Shown in pieces: positions 35,971-44,410 of a DNA stretch of 64,000 bases; positions within the stretch are counted from its first letter, which is position 1; each line of letters opens with the position of its first letter. This DNA is from an uncultured Ignavibacteriota bacterium. GTDB lineage: Bacteria; Bacteroidota; Ignavibacteria; Palsa-1295. The notes under the pieces are model-generated. The model had not been told where the DNA came from. It worked only from the letters and a program-made list of their open reading frames with translations, and ran no database searches. The position numbers and the translations under genes are program-made. The stretch spans positions 145,903 through 209,902 of the forward strand of contig CAIUMP010000062.1 in NCBI GenBank assembly GCA_903900335.1. The letters are read 5' to 3'.

Positions 35971-37026
35971 TTATCTAAAGTCTTCCATCAAGCTGTCCAG
36001 TGCGCTTTTGCCTGGGCAGAGGGTGTCGTACGGTAGCGTGCTAAGCGGGGTCTCGGTTGTGTCCATGACATCGTGCATATCGGCGGACGATTCGTCGATG
36101 TACAAAAGGCCGGTCGGTACTTTCCCTTCGCTTAGATGTTCCTGTACGTAGGAGAAGACCTTTGCGCGGTCCGTAGGGTCGTAGCCATCCGGAGTACGGG
36201 TAAACTGCATGACGGAGCCGTCGTGCATCGTAACTGCGGTCAGGCCGTTCTTCTTGATGTTCGCGGTGATCTCGTCAGCACCGATGACGAAGTTCGATTC
36301 AGTAGCAGAGAACTCGTGTTTGCGCGTATAGGCGTAGCTCTTTGTCGATCCCTCGTGGTCGTTGAACGTAACGCAGGGGGAGATCACGTCGATCAACGCC
36401 AGGCCGTTGTGCTTCATCCCTGCCTGAATAAGCGGGATCAACTGCTCCTTATCCCCTGAAAAGCTACGCGCTATGAATGTCGCGCCGAGGCTCAGCCCCA
36501 GAAGAATGGGATCAATCGGGGATGTGCGGTTTGCTTCACCCTTCTTACTCTTGGAGCCAACGTCAGCGGAAGCCGAGAATTGTCCTTTCGTAAGACCGTA
36601 CACGCCATTATTCTCGATGATATAGACCATGTTGAGATTGCGTCGGATGACATGGCCCATCTGTCCAAGACCGATGGAGAGGGAATCGCCGTCGCCTGAG
36701 ATTCCGATGGCAACCAGCGAGCGATTCGCTGCGCCAGCACCGGTCGCGATCGCTGGCATACGTCCGTGCGCTGAGTTAAAACCGTGCGCACCGCCTACAA
36801 AATAGGTCGGAGTCTTCGATGAGCACCCGATACCTGAGAACTTGCCGATCATGTGAGGTGGAAGTGACAACTCCCAGACAGCACGAATGATGGCGGCCGT
36901 CACGGAGTCATGTCCGCAACCGGCACACAGTGTTGACATAGCGCCCTCATAAGCGCGAACGGTGAGACCCAGTGCGTTTTTGGCTAGACTGGGATGAGTA
37001 ACGATTGGTTTTGCGATTGAAGGCAT
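35971..37026 (-). CDS. korB: 2-oxoglutarate:ferredoxin oxidoreductase, beta subunit
   Basis: TPP-binding subunit of a cytoplasmic 2-oxoacid:ferredoxin oxidoreductase. CAGCGHDS with the later GIGCSSKTP and the downstream SPCVTFN cysteine supply the [4Fe-4S] ligands. GISGDGDSLSIG and ENNGVYGLTKGQ form the TPP-Mg site. The run ISPCVTFNDHEGSTKSY is typical of KorB proteins active on 2-oxoglutarate. It is paired with the fused gamma-alpha subunit 60 bases upstream. The reaction links 2-oxoglutarate and CoA to succinyl-CoA, CO2 and reduced ferredoxin, in either direction depending on the electron supply. Confidence 0.92.
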   Translation of the reverse strand: MPSIAKPIVTHPSLAKNALGLTVRAYEGAMSTLCAGCGHDSVTAAIIRAVWELSLPPHMIGKFSGIGCSSKTPTYFVGGAHGFNSAHGRMPAIATGAGAANRSLVAIGISGDGDSLSIGLGQMGHVIRRNLNMVYIIENNGVYGLTKGQFSASADVGSKSKKGEANRTSPIDPILLGLSLGATFIARSFSGDKEQLIPLIQAGMKHNGLALIDVISPCVTFNDHEGSTKSYAYTRKHEFSATESNFVIGADEITANIKKNGLTAVTMHDGSVMQFTRTPDGYDPTDRAKVFSYVQEHLSEGKVPTGLLYIDESSADMHDVMDTTETPLSTLPYDTLCPGKSALDSLMEDFR

Positions 37027-37086
37027 CTCGGAAAATTATGAAGTAAAAATGATGAATTCTGAAAAGGGGAGCGTAGAGCACTTCCC

Positions 37087-38916
37087 TTATTCTTCCATTG
37101 CTACCTCATGTTTGGGTTCGGTCTTCTTTTTTGTGCGTTTATGCTGAATTCCGTCCACGACTGTTTTCGCAGACAGTGGGAATCCACCATAGGAGAGGAT
37201 CGAGAGCAATTTCTCCTTTGGTACACGTGTTTCGAGCACAAGGAGAGTCTTAAGTTGTCCGTCGCGATTTTGCTCGACGACGTAGCAGAAATCCTGCTCC
37301 ATTATGAACTTCTCTACTTCTTTGCCGAACGGAAATCCACGCACTCGCATGTAATTTGCGTGGATACCATCGCCCTCAAGGATGTCGATGGCTTCGAGAC
37401 AGGCCTGATCACAACCACCGACGGAGATGATACCAAACGTTGCGCCCTGCTTGTGCTTGATGATCGCTTCAGGCACGAACTGAGCCGCTGCTTTATGTTT
37501 CTTGAGGAGTCGATCCATCACCTCCTGGTACTCCGAGGGTGTCTCTGTGTAACCACCAAGTTGGTTGTGTCCAGATCCGCGCGTGAAGAAGGAGCCTTTG
37601 GCGTTCACTCCTGGCAGCGTGCGTGCCGCGACGAAGTTCTCATCGACCGGCGAGTAGCGGTAATAAGCCTGAAGTTGATCCAGTTCATCGGAGGTCAAAA
37701 CCTTGCCACGATTGGGTTTGTAGTTGTCATCCCATTCCAGGCGATCGACAACCCAGTCATTCATGCCAATATCAAGGTCACTCAGCAGGAAGACAGGTGT
37801 TTGAAACTGTTCGGCAAGATCAAAGGATCGGACGGCGAAGTCAAAGCATTCTGCCGGATTAGAGGGGAAGAGGAGAATGTGCTTGGTATCGCCGTGAGAA
37901 GCGTAGGCGCAGAGCAGGATGTCCGATTGCTGTGTCCGCGTTGGCATCCCAGTTGAGGGGCCAGTGCGTTGCACATCCACAATTACTGCGGGAATCTCGG
38001 CATAATAGGCGAGGCCGATGAGCTCGTTCATCAAGGAAATCCCAGGTCCGGCAGTCGAGGTGAACGACCGTGCGCCGGCCCACGAAGCGCCGATGACCAT
38101 GCCGATAGCAGCGAGTTCGTCTTCGGCTTGAAGGAATGCGTAGTTGTTCTTCTTTGTGACCGGATCAACACGATACTTCTCGCAGAAGGACTTGAATGCG
38201 TCCATCACTGAGGTGGCAGGTGTGATCGGATACCATCCAGCAACCGTCGCACCCGCATAAACAGCTCCGAGCGCAGTCGCCGTGTTGCCGTCGATCAGGA
38301 TCTTGTTACTATTGGCATCCATCTTCGTGCAATGGAAGGGAAGCGGGCACTCAAAATTTGCTTTTGCATAATCGTAGCCAAGCTGAAGCGCTTTGCTATT
38401 TGCTTCGAGGAGGGCCGGTTTGCGACCATACGATTCCTTAATGAGCTCGCCGACGATCTCCATGTCGAGATTTAGTAGCGCTGCAAGAGTGCCCGTGTAC
38501 ATGATGTTCTTCAGTAGAATACGCGTGCGCGCATCCTGAAAATTGTCATTGCACATCTTAGCCAGCGGCACGCCGAGAAAGGTGACATAGCTTCGATGTA
38601 AGTCCTCGTGCAAGGGCCAGGTTGAGTCGTACAGGACATAGCCGCCGACGCGCACCTCGTGAACGTCACGACCGTAGGTCTGTGCGTCCATTGCGACCAT
38701 CAGGTCGTAATCCAGCGCACGGGCGCCGTATCCATCTTTGCTCACGCGAATCTCGTACCACGTGGGCAGGCCCTGAATATTCGATGGGAACAAGTTCTTG
38801 CCCGCAACGGGGATCCCCATACGGAACATGGACTGCATGAGCAGCCCATTGGCACTCGCCGAACCAGTACCGTTGACGTTCGCGAGCTTTATAGCAAAAT
38901 CGTTAATTCGTGTCAT
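37087..38916 (-). CDS. korA: 2-oxoglutarate:ferredoxin oxidoreductase, fused gamma-alpha subunit
   Basis: A 609-residue KorA-type subunit. The N-terminal gamma domain (about 1-190) opens with INDFAIKLANVNGTGSASANGLLMQSMFR, the CoA-pocket-containing fold. The alpha domain follows from about 210 with GNTATALGAVYAGATVAGWYPITPATS, QAEDELAAIGMVIGASWAGARSFTSTAGPG and IVDVQRTGPSTGMPTRTQQ. This gamma-alpha order is the usual one for KorA. It is separated from the upstream 764-residue gene by a hairpin terminator at 39059-39083, so it may have its own promoter. Confidence 0.92.
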   Translation of the reverse strand: MTRINDFAIKLANVNGTGSASANGLLMQSMFRMGIPVAGKNLFPSNIQGLPTWYEIRVSKDGYGARALDYDLMVAMDAQTYGRDVHEVRVGGYVLYDSTWPLHEDLHRSYVTFLGVPLAKMCNDNFQDARTRILLKNIMYTGTLAALLNLDMEIVGELIKESYGRKPALLEANSKALQLGYDYAKANFECPLPFHCTKMDANSNKILIDGNTATALGAVYAGATVAGWYPITPATSVMDAFKSFCEKYRVDPVTKKNNYAFLQAEDELAAIGMVIGASWAGARSFTSTAGPGISLMNELIGLAYYAEIPAVIVDVQRTGPSTGMPTRTQQSDILLCAYASHGDTKHILLFPSNPAECFDFAVRSFDLAEQFQTPVFLLSDLDIGMNDWVVDRLEWDDNYKPNRGKVLTSDELDQLQAYYRYSPVDENFVAARTLPGVNAKGSFFTRGSGHNQLGGYTETPSEYQEVMDRLLKKHKAAAQFVPEAIIKHKQGATFGIISVGGCDQACLEAIDILEGDGIHANYMRVRGFPFGKEVEKFIMEQDFCYVVEQNRDGQLKTLLVLETRVPKEKLLSILSYGGFPLSAKTVVDGIQHKRTKKKTEPKHEVAMEE

Positions 38917-39058
38917 TCAGTGAATTTTAAGGCGCTTGGGCGTGCCAAAGATGGCAGCGGTGCGAAGAACAACGATACGTGACGGTTTGCTCCGACCTTG
39001 CTGATTTCGTGCAATTATCGGTATCGCGGATGGATTTAACGATTTCTGCCAAAATCTA

Positions 39059-39083
39059 ACCCCCTTCTGTAGCAGAAGGGGGT
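39059..39083 (-). terminator. Hairpin terminator between the two oxidoreductase sets
   Basis: Perfect 11-base inverted repeat ACCCCCTTCTG/CAGAAGGGGGT with a three-base loop, 46 bases after the stop of the gene at 39130. On the minus strand the stem is followed by TAGATTTTGG, a weak T tract. It may attenuate rather than stop transcription into korA. Confidence 0.65.
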
Positions 39084-39091
39084 CAATGTCA

Positions 39092-39131
39092 AATCGAAGG
39101 GAATGGCACTTAATCGAAGGGAATAGCACTT
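39092..39131. repeat. 20-base tandem duplication at a gene end
   Basis: Two copies of AATCGAAGGGAATGGCACTT (39092-39111 and 39112-39131, one mismatch). The copy next to the gene contains the first bases of its stop codon, so the duplication copied the last few bases of the coding sequence into the 3' spacer. Confidence 0.8.
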
Positions 39132-41424
39132 AATTGAACTGCGCGGCGCGTTTCATCAAGTCTTCTATTCCCGGCTCCTTCAAATTGCGCGGCTTTCCCG
39201 GATGGATGATGGATACTTGACATCCCTCGGCGGCTTCAACGAGTTGGCGGAATGTACCGGCCGTCACATCACCGATGCTCGCTTGTCTCTCTGCATTATA
39301 GACGAACAGCTTGTCGTTGACCTGTGTGCATTCGTTGCACGTCGTGCAGCGTGGCGTCTCGATATAGGGGTCATCACCATGGCTTTCCGCAGTAATGCTG
39401 ACAGCAATATCAGATGCAGTAACAGGCTCCGATAACACTGGGATGGCGGCCTGTGCTTTCGCCGGCTGCACCGGTGTGGCAGTTGTAGCAGGGTTGGAGG
39501 TGATCTGAGAAGCAAACCGCTCGTCAGCACGAAGCTCTGCAATTCTCGCGTGCGAGTTGTTAATTCCACCCAACTCTTGCAAGCTGCGCCACATGCTTTG
39601 CGAACGGCGCGTCTCTTCGAGTGCACGACGATTGACGATCGCTCGTTGCAAACGTCCTTCGCCATCGACGAGCGAGATGCAAGGAACCGCGTTGGGAAGC
39701 CCAGTGCGACCGTTTACCTGTCCCTTCGATGTCTTTGAATTGGAAAGTGAGTCCGAAATTGTCGTCATCACATCGCTCCAACCAGATTGCGGCACAATCG
39801 CGAATTGCTCACCGTATCGCTCATCCATCGCCATGAAGTCGGCGAGGGTGAACGCCAGATCCTCAGAGTGCATTTCCAGCGTCCCGCTCTCATATTCGAA
39901 AGGATAGACCGGCCATGGGTCGTGAGGGCTTGGGTTGCTATCGACGACCAACCGCGTCGCCCAGTCAGAGCCCGCAGATGGATCGAAGACAATGGATGGA
40001 AACGCACGCGATTCCGTAGCGGCGGCAGCGACGAGGTACGCAGGTACATCGCCGTTGTGTCCTGTTGAGCCCGAGAATACGCTGAAGAAGCACGGCCCCG
40101 CATAGGACATGCCGCGAAGCATCGCATTTTGCAACCGGAATAGCTGTGCAGCGGAGGATTGCAGTACGAACACATCTGTCAAACCAATGGCTGTATCGAG
40201 CATGTGCCGTGAGCGGGACGCAAGCGCAAGGTGGCGTTCCGGTGCGGCAAGCGACGCGCGCGAAATACCGGATGGCTCCAACAGGTCATCCGTCTGCACC
40301 AGCACGCGAACGGGAAGTCCCGTGGACAATGCCTCGACTATCTCCAACGTCTCTTCCGCACCAAGCTCCGAGCTATTCTGACAGACGAGATAATCCGGGA
40401 GCGTTGCGAGCATACTTGCGTCAATTCCACCGACGCCAAAGTCCGCGAATATGGCATCATGGTCGGCGACACCTTTACCGCTGCCTGCTTCTCGGTATTC
40501 GCCGCTGACTTCCAACTCCGCGATTGCCATCGCTTTAAGCAATTCGATAGCTTCGTTGCGACGCTCCTTGTATGCTTGAAGTGCGCTTGCACAACGGTAG
40601 AATGCAAAGCTGTGAAGTGGAGTGTCCGTCTTTGAAGCGGGCGCGTGGAAGTGCTGTCGCTCGATGGTGTCCAACACGCTTTGGATACGGCGGCGGCGAG
40701 TCTCAGACAGATTCTGACTTGGTTTTGCCCCAACCAAAATGCGAGACATCGCATCAAAGTTGAACGTCGTTGAGAACGAGGTACCAGACTGCCCTGCGAG
40801 ACCAGACCTCAATTTCTCCGGGGACCGGCCAGCATTAGAACCCGCTGCTTCCGCATCGAGAATACTATGCAGTTTCAGTACGAGGCGATCTGCCCTTTCG
40901 TGAAAGATCCTGGCCTTATCTGCTTGCACGACATTCCACACATGACGCACAACGCGAGAGGGCAACGCAAAATCCACATCAACAAGCTCGCCGTTGGCCT
41001 TGAACAGCATCCACAATCTCTTGGCGGAGTCTGCAATCGTGGCGTCTTCTTTACCAAGCTTTGCCGCTGCCTTGTTCCACATCGTCGCAAAATCCAGCAC
41101 AGTGCCAGTCGTGTGATGCCCAGAGAGACCCCGCCGGAGTTCGCGCTCAAGTTGGTAACCGTGTTGTGCGATTCGATCACGATCAGCGTCATTCTGCAAT
41201 GCATCGACTGCCTCATCAACGAGTCCGCTCAAAGAAAGCACAGCGCGTTCTGGTGGCCCTTCCACGTTCAGTATGAGCGGAAAGTCGTATCGTAGCGCCG
41301 TGAGATCTGCATGACGGGCAAAGAGCGCGGGTCGGTAGCTGCGATTCGTCAGCGGTAGTAGGCCGGAGCCATTATGGTGACCCGTGAGGTAGAATGCGAT
41401 TTGATCCTGAGCTTTCACTTCCAT
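39130..41424 (-). CDS. Large oxidoreductase-cluster protein with C-terminal one-cluster ferredoxin domain
   Basis: A 764-residue protein. The ATG at 41424 was chosen; a TTG at 41457 that overlaps the upstream stop as TTGA is an alternative. The final 75 residues (CTTCNECTQVNDKLFVYN ... EGCQVSIIHPGKP) form a ferredoxin with one [4Fe-4S] cluster, ligands C-x2-C-x2-C and a distant Cys. The middle (about 330-520) recalls the TPP domain of one-piece pyruvate:ferredoxin oxidoreductases (LPVRVLVQTDD, DVFVLQSSAAQLFRLQNAM, YAGPCFFSVFSGS), but the GDGD/NxxY cofactor residues are missing. It may be a catalytically dead oxidoreductase domain carrying an electron-transfer module. It sits between two oxidoreductase pairs, so a role as their electron acceptor or scaffold is plausible. 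The fold assignment of the middle is tentative. Confidence 0.7.
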   Translation of the reverse strand: MEVKAQDQIAFYLTGHHNGSGLLPLTNRSYRPALFARHADLTALRYDFPLILNVEGPPERAVLSLSGLVDEAVDALQNDADRDRIAQHGYQLERELRRGLSGHHTTGTVLDFATMWNKAAAKLGKEDATIADSAKRLWMLFKANGELVDVDFALPSRVVRHVWNVVQADKARIFHERADRLVLKLHSILDAEAAGSNAGRSPEKLRSGLAGQSGTSFSTTFNFDAMSRILVGAKPSQNLSETRRRRIQSVLDTIERQHFHAPASKTDTPLHSFAFYRCASALQAYKERRNEAIELLKAMAIAELEVSGEYREAGSGKGVADHDAIFADFGVGGIDASMLATLPDYLVCQNSSELGAEETLEIVEALSTGLPVRVLVQTDDLLEPSGISRASLAAPERHLALASRSRHMLDTAIGLTDVFVLQSSAAQLFRLQNAMLRGMSYAGPCFFSVFSGSTGHNGDVPAYLVAAAATESRAFPSIVFDPSAGSDWATRLVVDSNPSPHDPWPVYPFEYESGTLEMHSEDLAFTLADFMAMDERYGEQFAIVPQSGWSDVMTTISDSLSNSKTSKGQVNGRTGLPNAVPCISLVDGEGRLQRAIVNRRALEETRRSQSMWRSLQELGGINNSHARIAELRADERFASQITSNPATTATPVQPAKAQAAIPVLSEPVTASDIAVSITAESHGDDPYIETPRCTTCNECTQVNDKLFVYNAERQASIGDVTAGTFRQLVEAAEGCQVSIIHPGKPRNLKEPGIEDLMKRAAQFN

Positions 41425-41453
41425 TGTCGTTCTTCGTTGTGAGTCGATTCCGG

Positions 41454-42488
41454 TCAATTGCGACTAACGTGTGCGTGCCCATCTGGCCAGATGGTGAATT
41501 TGTCGAACTCGGCTTCGAGTCCATTCTTCACGAGGCTCGTCGTGCGGAGCCGTGAGTCGAAGCGCACATCTTCATAGCACGGCACCTCATCGTTGCGATA
41601 GAGAATGCCTACCGGGATGGGATCGCTGCCTGAGGCGATCTCGCGCGCGCGATTGATGTCGGACGGATCATGCTCTTGCATCTTCGTGTACCGCTTCGCC
41701 AGCTCATCATCGACGTGAAGGCCATTCTCATGATGCAGAAGCAACACTCGGGTGGGGTCTTGCATGTATGCTTCCATGTGCGTCGGCAGCCACTCCGGGC
41801 AGCGTTGGATGACGCGGATGAACGCGAAGCCTTTATGATGATACGCGGCCTGGATCGTCTGATAAAGCAGCTTCGGAATCCAGTCCACCACTTGTGCAAC
41901 GAAGGAGACATTCGATACGCCAAGTGTAACCGTCAGCGGATTGAGCGCATCGAGATAACTGCCGCGTGGGGTTGTGTTTGTCTTTAGTCCAATCGGAGAT
42001 GTCGGCGATGCTTGCTTTTTCGTCAGGCCGTAGATGTTGTTATCGTGCAACATCGCAGTCATGTTCATGTTGTAGCGAATGGCGTGTATCCAATGCGCTG
42101 CGCCGATGGAGCAGCAGTCACCATCGCCCATGTTCACGAACACTTTGAGATCAGGGCGCGCGAGACGAATGCCCTCCGCAACCGGCAATGCACGACCATG
42201 CAGACTATGAAAGCCGTAGGTGTTCATGTAATGCGGTAATCGGCTTGAGCAACCAATACCGGAAACGAACACGGTCTTCTCCGGTGGCAATGCCTCATCA
42301 CGGCAGAGGCGCTGCACGGCAGTGAGGATCGCGTTATCACCGCAACCCGTGCACCAGCGGGGCACACCCTTCTGGTAATCTTCCAGCTCGTAATGCTCCT
42401 CGTAGAGTTGAAGCAAGCAGTCATTCACATTGAGCGGTTCGGTTGCCGCTCCGTTGCCATTCAGTACATTCAAGCTAATGTTGTTCAT
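41454..42488 (-). CDS. 2-oxoacid:ferredoxin oxidoreductase, beta subunit (first set)
   Basis: A 344-residue TPP-binding subunit. The start at 42488 overlaps the stop of the alpha gene by ATGA; twenty upstream codons of the open frame belong to the overlap region and are rejected. Signatures: RWCTGCGDNAIL, GIGCSSRLPHYM, NMGDGDCCSIGAAHW and HDNNIYGLTKKQ. The third cluster cysteine is in VIQRCPEWLP, unlike the SPCVTFN of the second set, so it probably handles a different substrate. Pyruvate is a reasonable guess; indolepyruvate-type enzymes look different. Specificity is not proven. Confidence 0.88.
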   Translation of the reverse strand: MNNISLNVLNGNGAATEPLNVNDCLLQLYEEHYELEDYQKGVPRWCTGCGDNAILTAVQRLCRDEALPPEKTVFVSGIGCSSRLPHYMNTYGFHSLHGRALPVAEGIRLARPDLKVFVNMGDGDCCSIGAAHWIHAIRYNMNMTAMLHDNNIYGLTKKQASPTSPIGLKTNTTPRGSYLDALNPLTVTLGVSNVSFVAQVVDWIPKLLYQTIQAAYHHKGFAFIRVIQRCPEWLPTHMEAYMQDPTRVLLLHHENGLHVDDELAKRYTKMQEHDPSDINRAREIASGSDPIPVGILYRNDEVPCYEDVRFDSRLRTTSLVKNGLEAEFDKFTIWPDGHAHVSRN

Positions 42489-44410
42489 GCCATTGCCTCC
42501 TCGATTACGCGGCGCACAGTGTTGGGTTTGAGCGGTGTGCCACGGCACTCGCTCCAGCAGTCGATGTCGACAAGATAACGCGAGCGAAGAAGAATAGCAA
42601 GCGCGGAGTAGCGGCGATTACTTCCGTCTATCATCTCGTCGTTGGGTGAATCGCTCCAATTGTTTTCGATGGTGATGCACTTCTTGAATCCCGCAAGTAT
42701 TTCCTTTATTCCGGGCGGGAGTGGCTGAATGAAAGTCAGATGCAATGAGGATACCTTCTTGCCCTCTTGCCTAAGCAATTCAACAGCTTCCTCGATCGCC
42801 CCCTTCGTGCTTCCCCATCCGATGACCAGCATGTCACCAGTCGGATCACCGAAGATGGGTGGCGGGTTCAATGTCTTTTGAAGTGTGGCGAGCTTCAAGC
42901 TGCGCGCGCGCATCGAGCGCTGGTTGATCTCGGGATCGTACGCGACGTGACTGTTCTCGTCATGTGCGAGTCCCGTCAGTGTGTGCATTCCGCCCGGTTG
43001 ACCCGGAATGAAACGACGCGCGAGGCCCGTCTTCGGATCCCAATCGTAGGGCTTTGCACCGGGAGGAATTGCACTTTGATCGATCGGTGGAGCAAGCCAG
43101 CCTTCATCGAACACTGGGCGCTTGAATGGCTGTTGCGAGCTTGCAAGATTGGCGTCCGTTAGAATGACGACAACCATGTTGAAGGTCTCCGCAATTTTGC
43201 GGGCGGTGATCATCGAATAAAAACAATCTTCTATTGTCGCCGGAGCGATGACGACTTTCGGCGCGTCGCCATGGCTGCCGAAGATCGTCGTCATCAGATC
43301 GCCTTGCTCTGTCTTCGTCGGTTGACCTGTACTTGGTCCGCCGCGCATAACGTTGACGACCACGAGCGGAATCTCACCCATCACTGCCAAGCCGATCGCT
43401 TCTTGCTTGAGAGAATATCCAGGGCCAGAGGTGATCGTAACCGTACACTTTCCAGCATACGATGCACCGATTGCAAAGCAACACGCCGCAATTTCATCCT
43501 CCGCCTGATGCACGATGCCACCAACTTCTTCGAAGGCATCGCTCAAATAGTGTGACGCAGACGTTGCCGGAGTGATCGGATACATCGCGCAGATCTCCAT
43601 GCCGGAAGCCAGCACACCAAGCGCGAGAGCCGTGTTGCCGTTGACGACAATTTGTGGTTCGGTTGACTTTTCGGCAGGGATCTCGTATTTGAAATCAAGA
43701 TTCGCATCAGCCCATGCGTAGCCAGCATCGAGCAATGCAATGTTGCTCTCAATGACTTTCGCAGCCTTCTTGCCGAATGTAAGCACGACCTGATCGCGCG
43801 CCGATTGAAGATCAAGGCTATACAATCCACACAGAACGCCGAGCGCGAACATGTTCTTGCCCTTCCGCGGATCGGAGACGATCTTGCGGCACTCCTTATC
43901 CATCGGGATCTCATATACTTTGTATCCAGCGGAGATGAGCTGCTCGACGGCATCGGTGTAGGACTTCGCCACGCGCTTATCATCGCGCCACATGGATTCC
44001 AGTAGGATCGTACAACCAGGCTTCAGCTCCTTCGAGCGAACTCTGCCGAGCAACACCTGCTCGTTGAACGCGATGACAAGATCCGTCTCGTTGCCGCCGT
44101 TTGTTACACGCTTCGATCCAAAACGGATTCGGTTGCCACTCGCGCCGGCAACGCTCCGAGCTGGCGGACGTATCTCTGCCGGGATGATCTCCGTCGTCCA
44201 AACGCCTAAGCCCATTTGCGCGACGATTGAACCAAAGGACTGCCCACATTTCTGTGCGCCTTCACCAGAATCGCTTATGATCTCGACGAGGTGCTCGTTG
44301 AGCCGCGTCACCTTACCCATATAGGCGGATGGCCCCATGCCCGTTGCGGGAACACCATGCCCGTTCGTCTTCTCTTTCTTAACCTTGGTCAGTTCTTCCA
44401 CTTCCATCAT
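42485..44410 (-). CDS. 2-oxoacid:ferredoxin oxidoreductase, fused gamma-alpha subunit (first set)
   Basis: A 641-residue gamma-alpha fusion. A charged extension (EELTKVKKEKTNGHG) precedes the gamma domain (LNEHLVEIISDSGEGAQKCGQSFG). The alpha domain has GNTALALGVLASGMEICAMYPITPATS, QAEDEIAACCFAIGASYAGKCTVTITSGPG and VNVMRGGPSTGQPTKTEQ. It lies in tight overlap with neighbours on both sides (ATGA with the upstream NfnB-like gene and with the beta gene), which indicates one co-translated unit. The motif TEQGDLMTTIFGSHGD near the substrate loop differs from the second set. Confidence 0.9.
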   Translation of the reverse strand: MMEVEELTKVKKEKTNGHGVPATGMGPSAYMGKVTRLNEHLVEIISDSGEGAQKCGQSFGSIVAQMGLGVWTTEIIPAEIRPPARSVAGASGNRIRFGSKRVTNGGNETDLVIAFNEQVLLGRVRSKELKPGCTILLESMWRDDKRVAKSYTDAVEQLISAGYKVYEIPMDKECRKIVSDPRKGKNMFALGVLCGLYSLDLQSARDQVVLTFGKKAAKVIESNIALLDAGYAWADANLDFKYEIPAEKSTEPQIVVNGNTALALGVLASGMEICAMYPITPATSASHYLSDAFEEVGGIVHQAEDEIAACCFAIGASYAGKCTVTITSGPGYSLKQEAIGLAVMGEIPLVVVNVMRGGPSTGQPTKTEQGDLMTTIFGSHGDAPKVVIAPATIEDCFYSMITARKIAETFNMVVVILTDANLASSQQPFKRPVFDEGWLAPPIDQSAIPPGAKPYDWDPKTGLARRFIPGQPGGMHTLTGLAHDENSHVAYDPEINQRSMRARSLKLATLQKTLNPPPIFGDPTGDMLVIGWGSTKGAIEEAVELLRQEGKKVSSLHLTFIQPLPPGIKEILAGFKKCITIENNWSDSPNDEMIDGSNRRYSALAILLRSRYLVDIDCWSECRGTPLKPNTVRRVIEEAMA

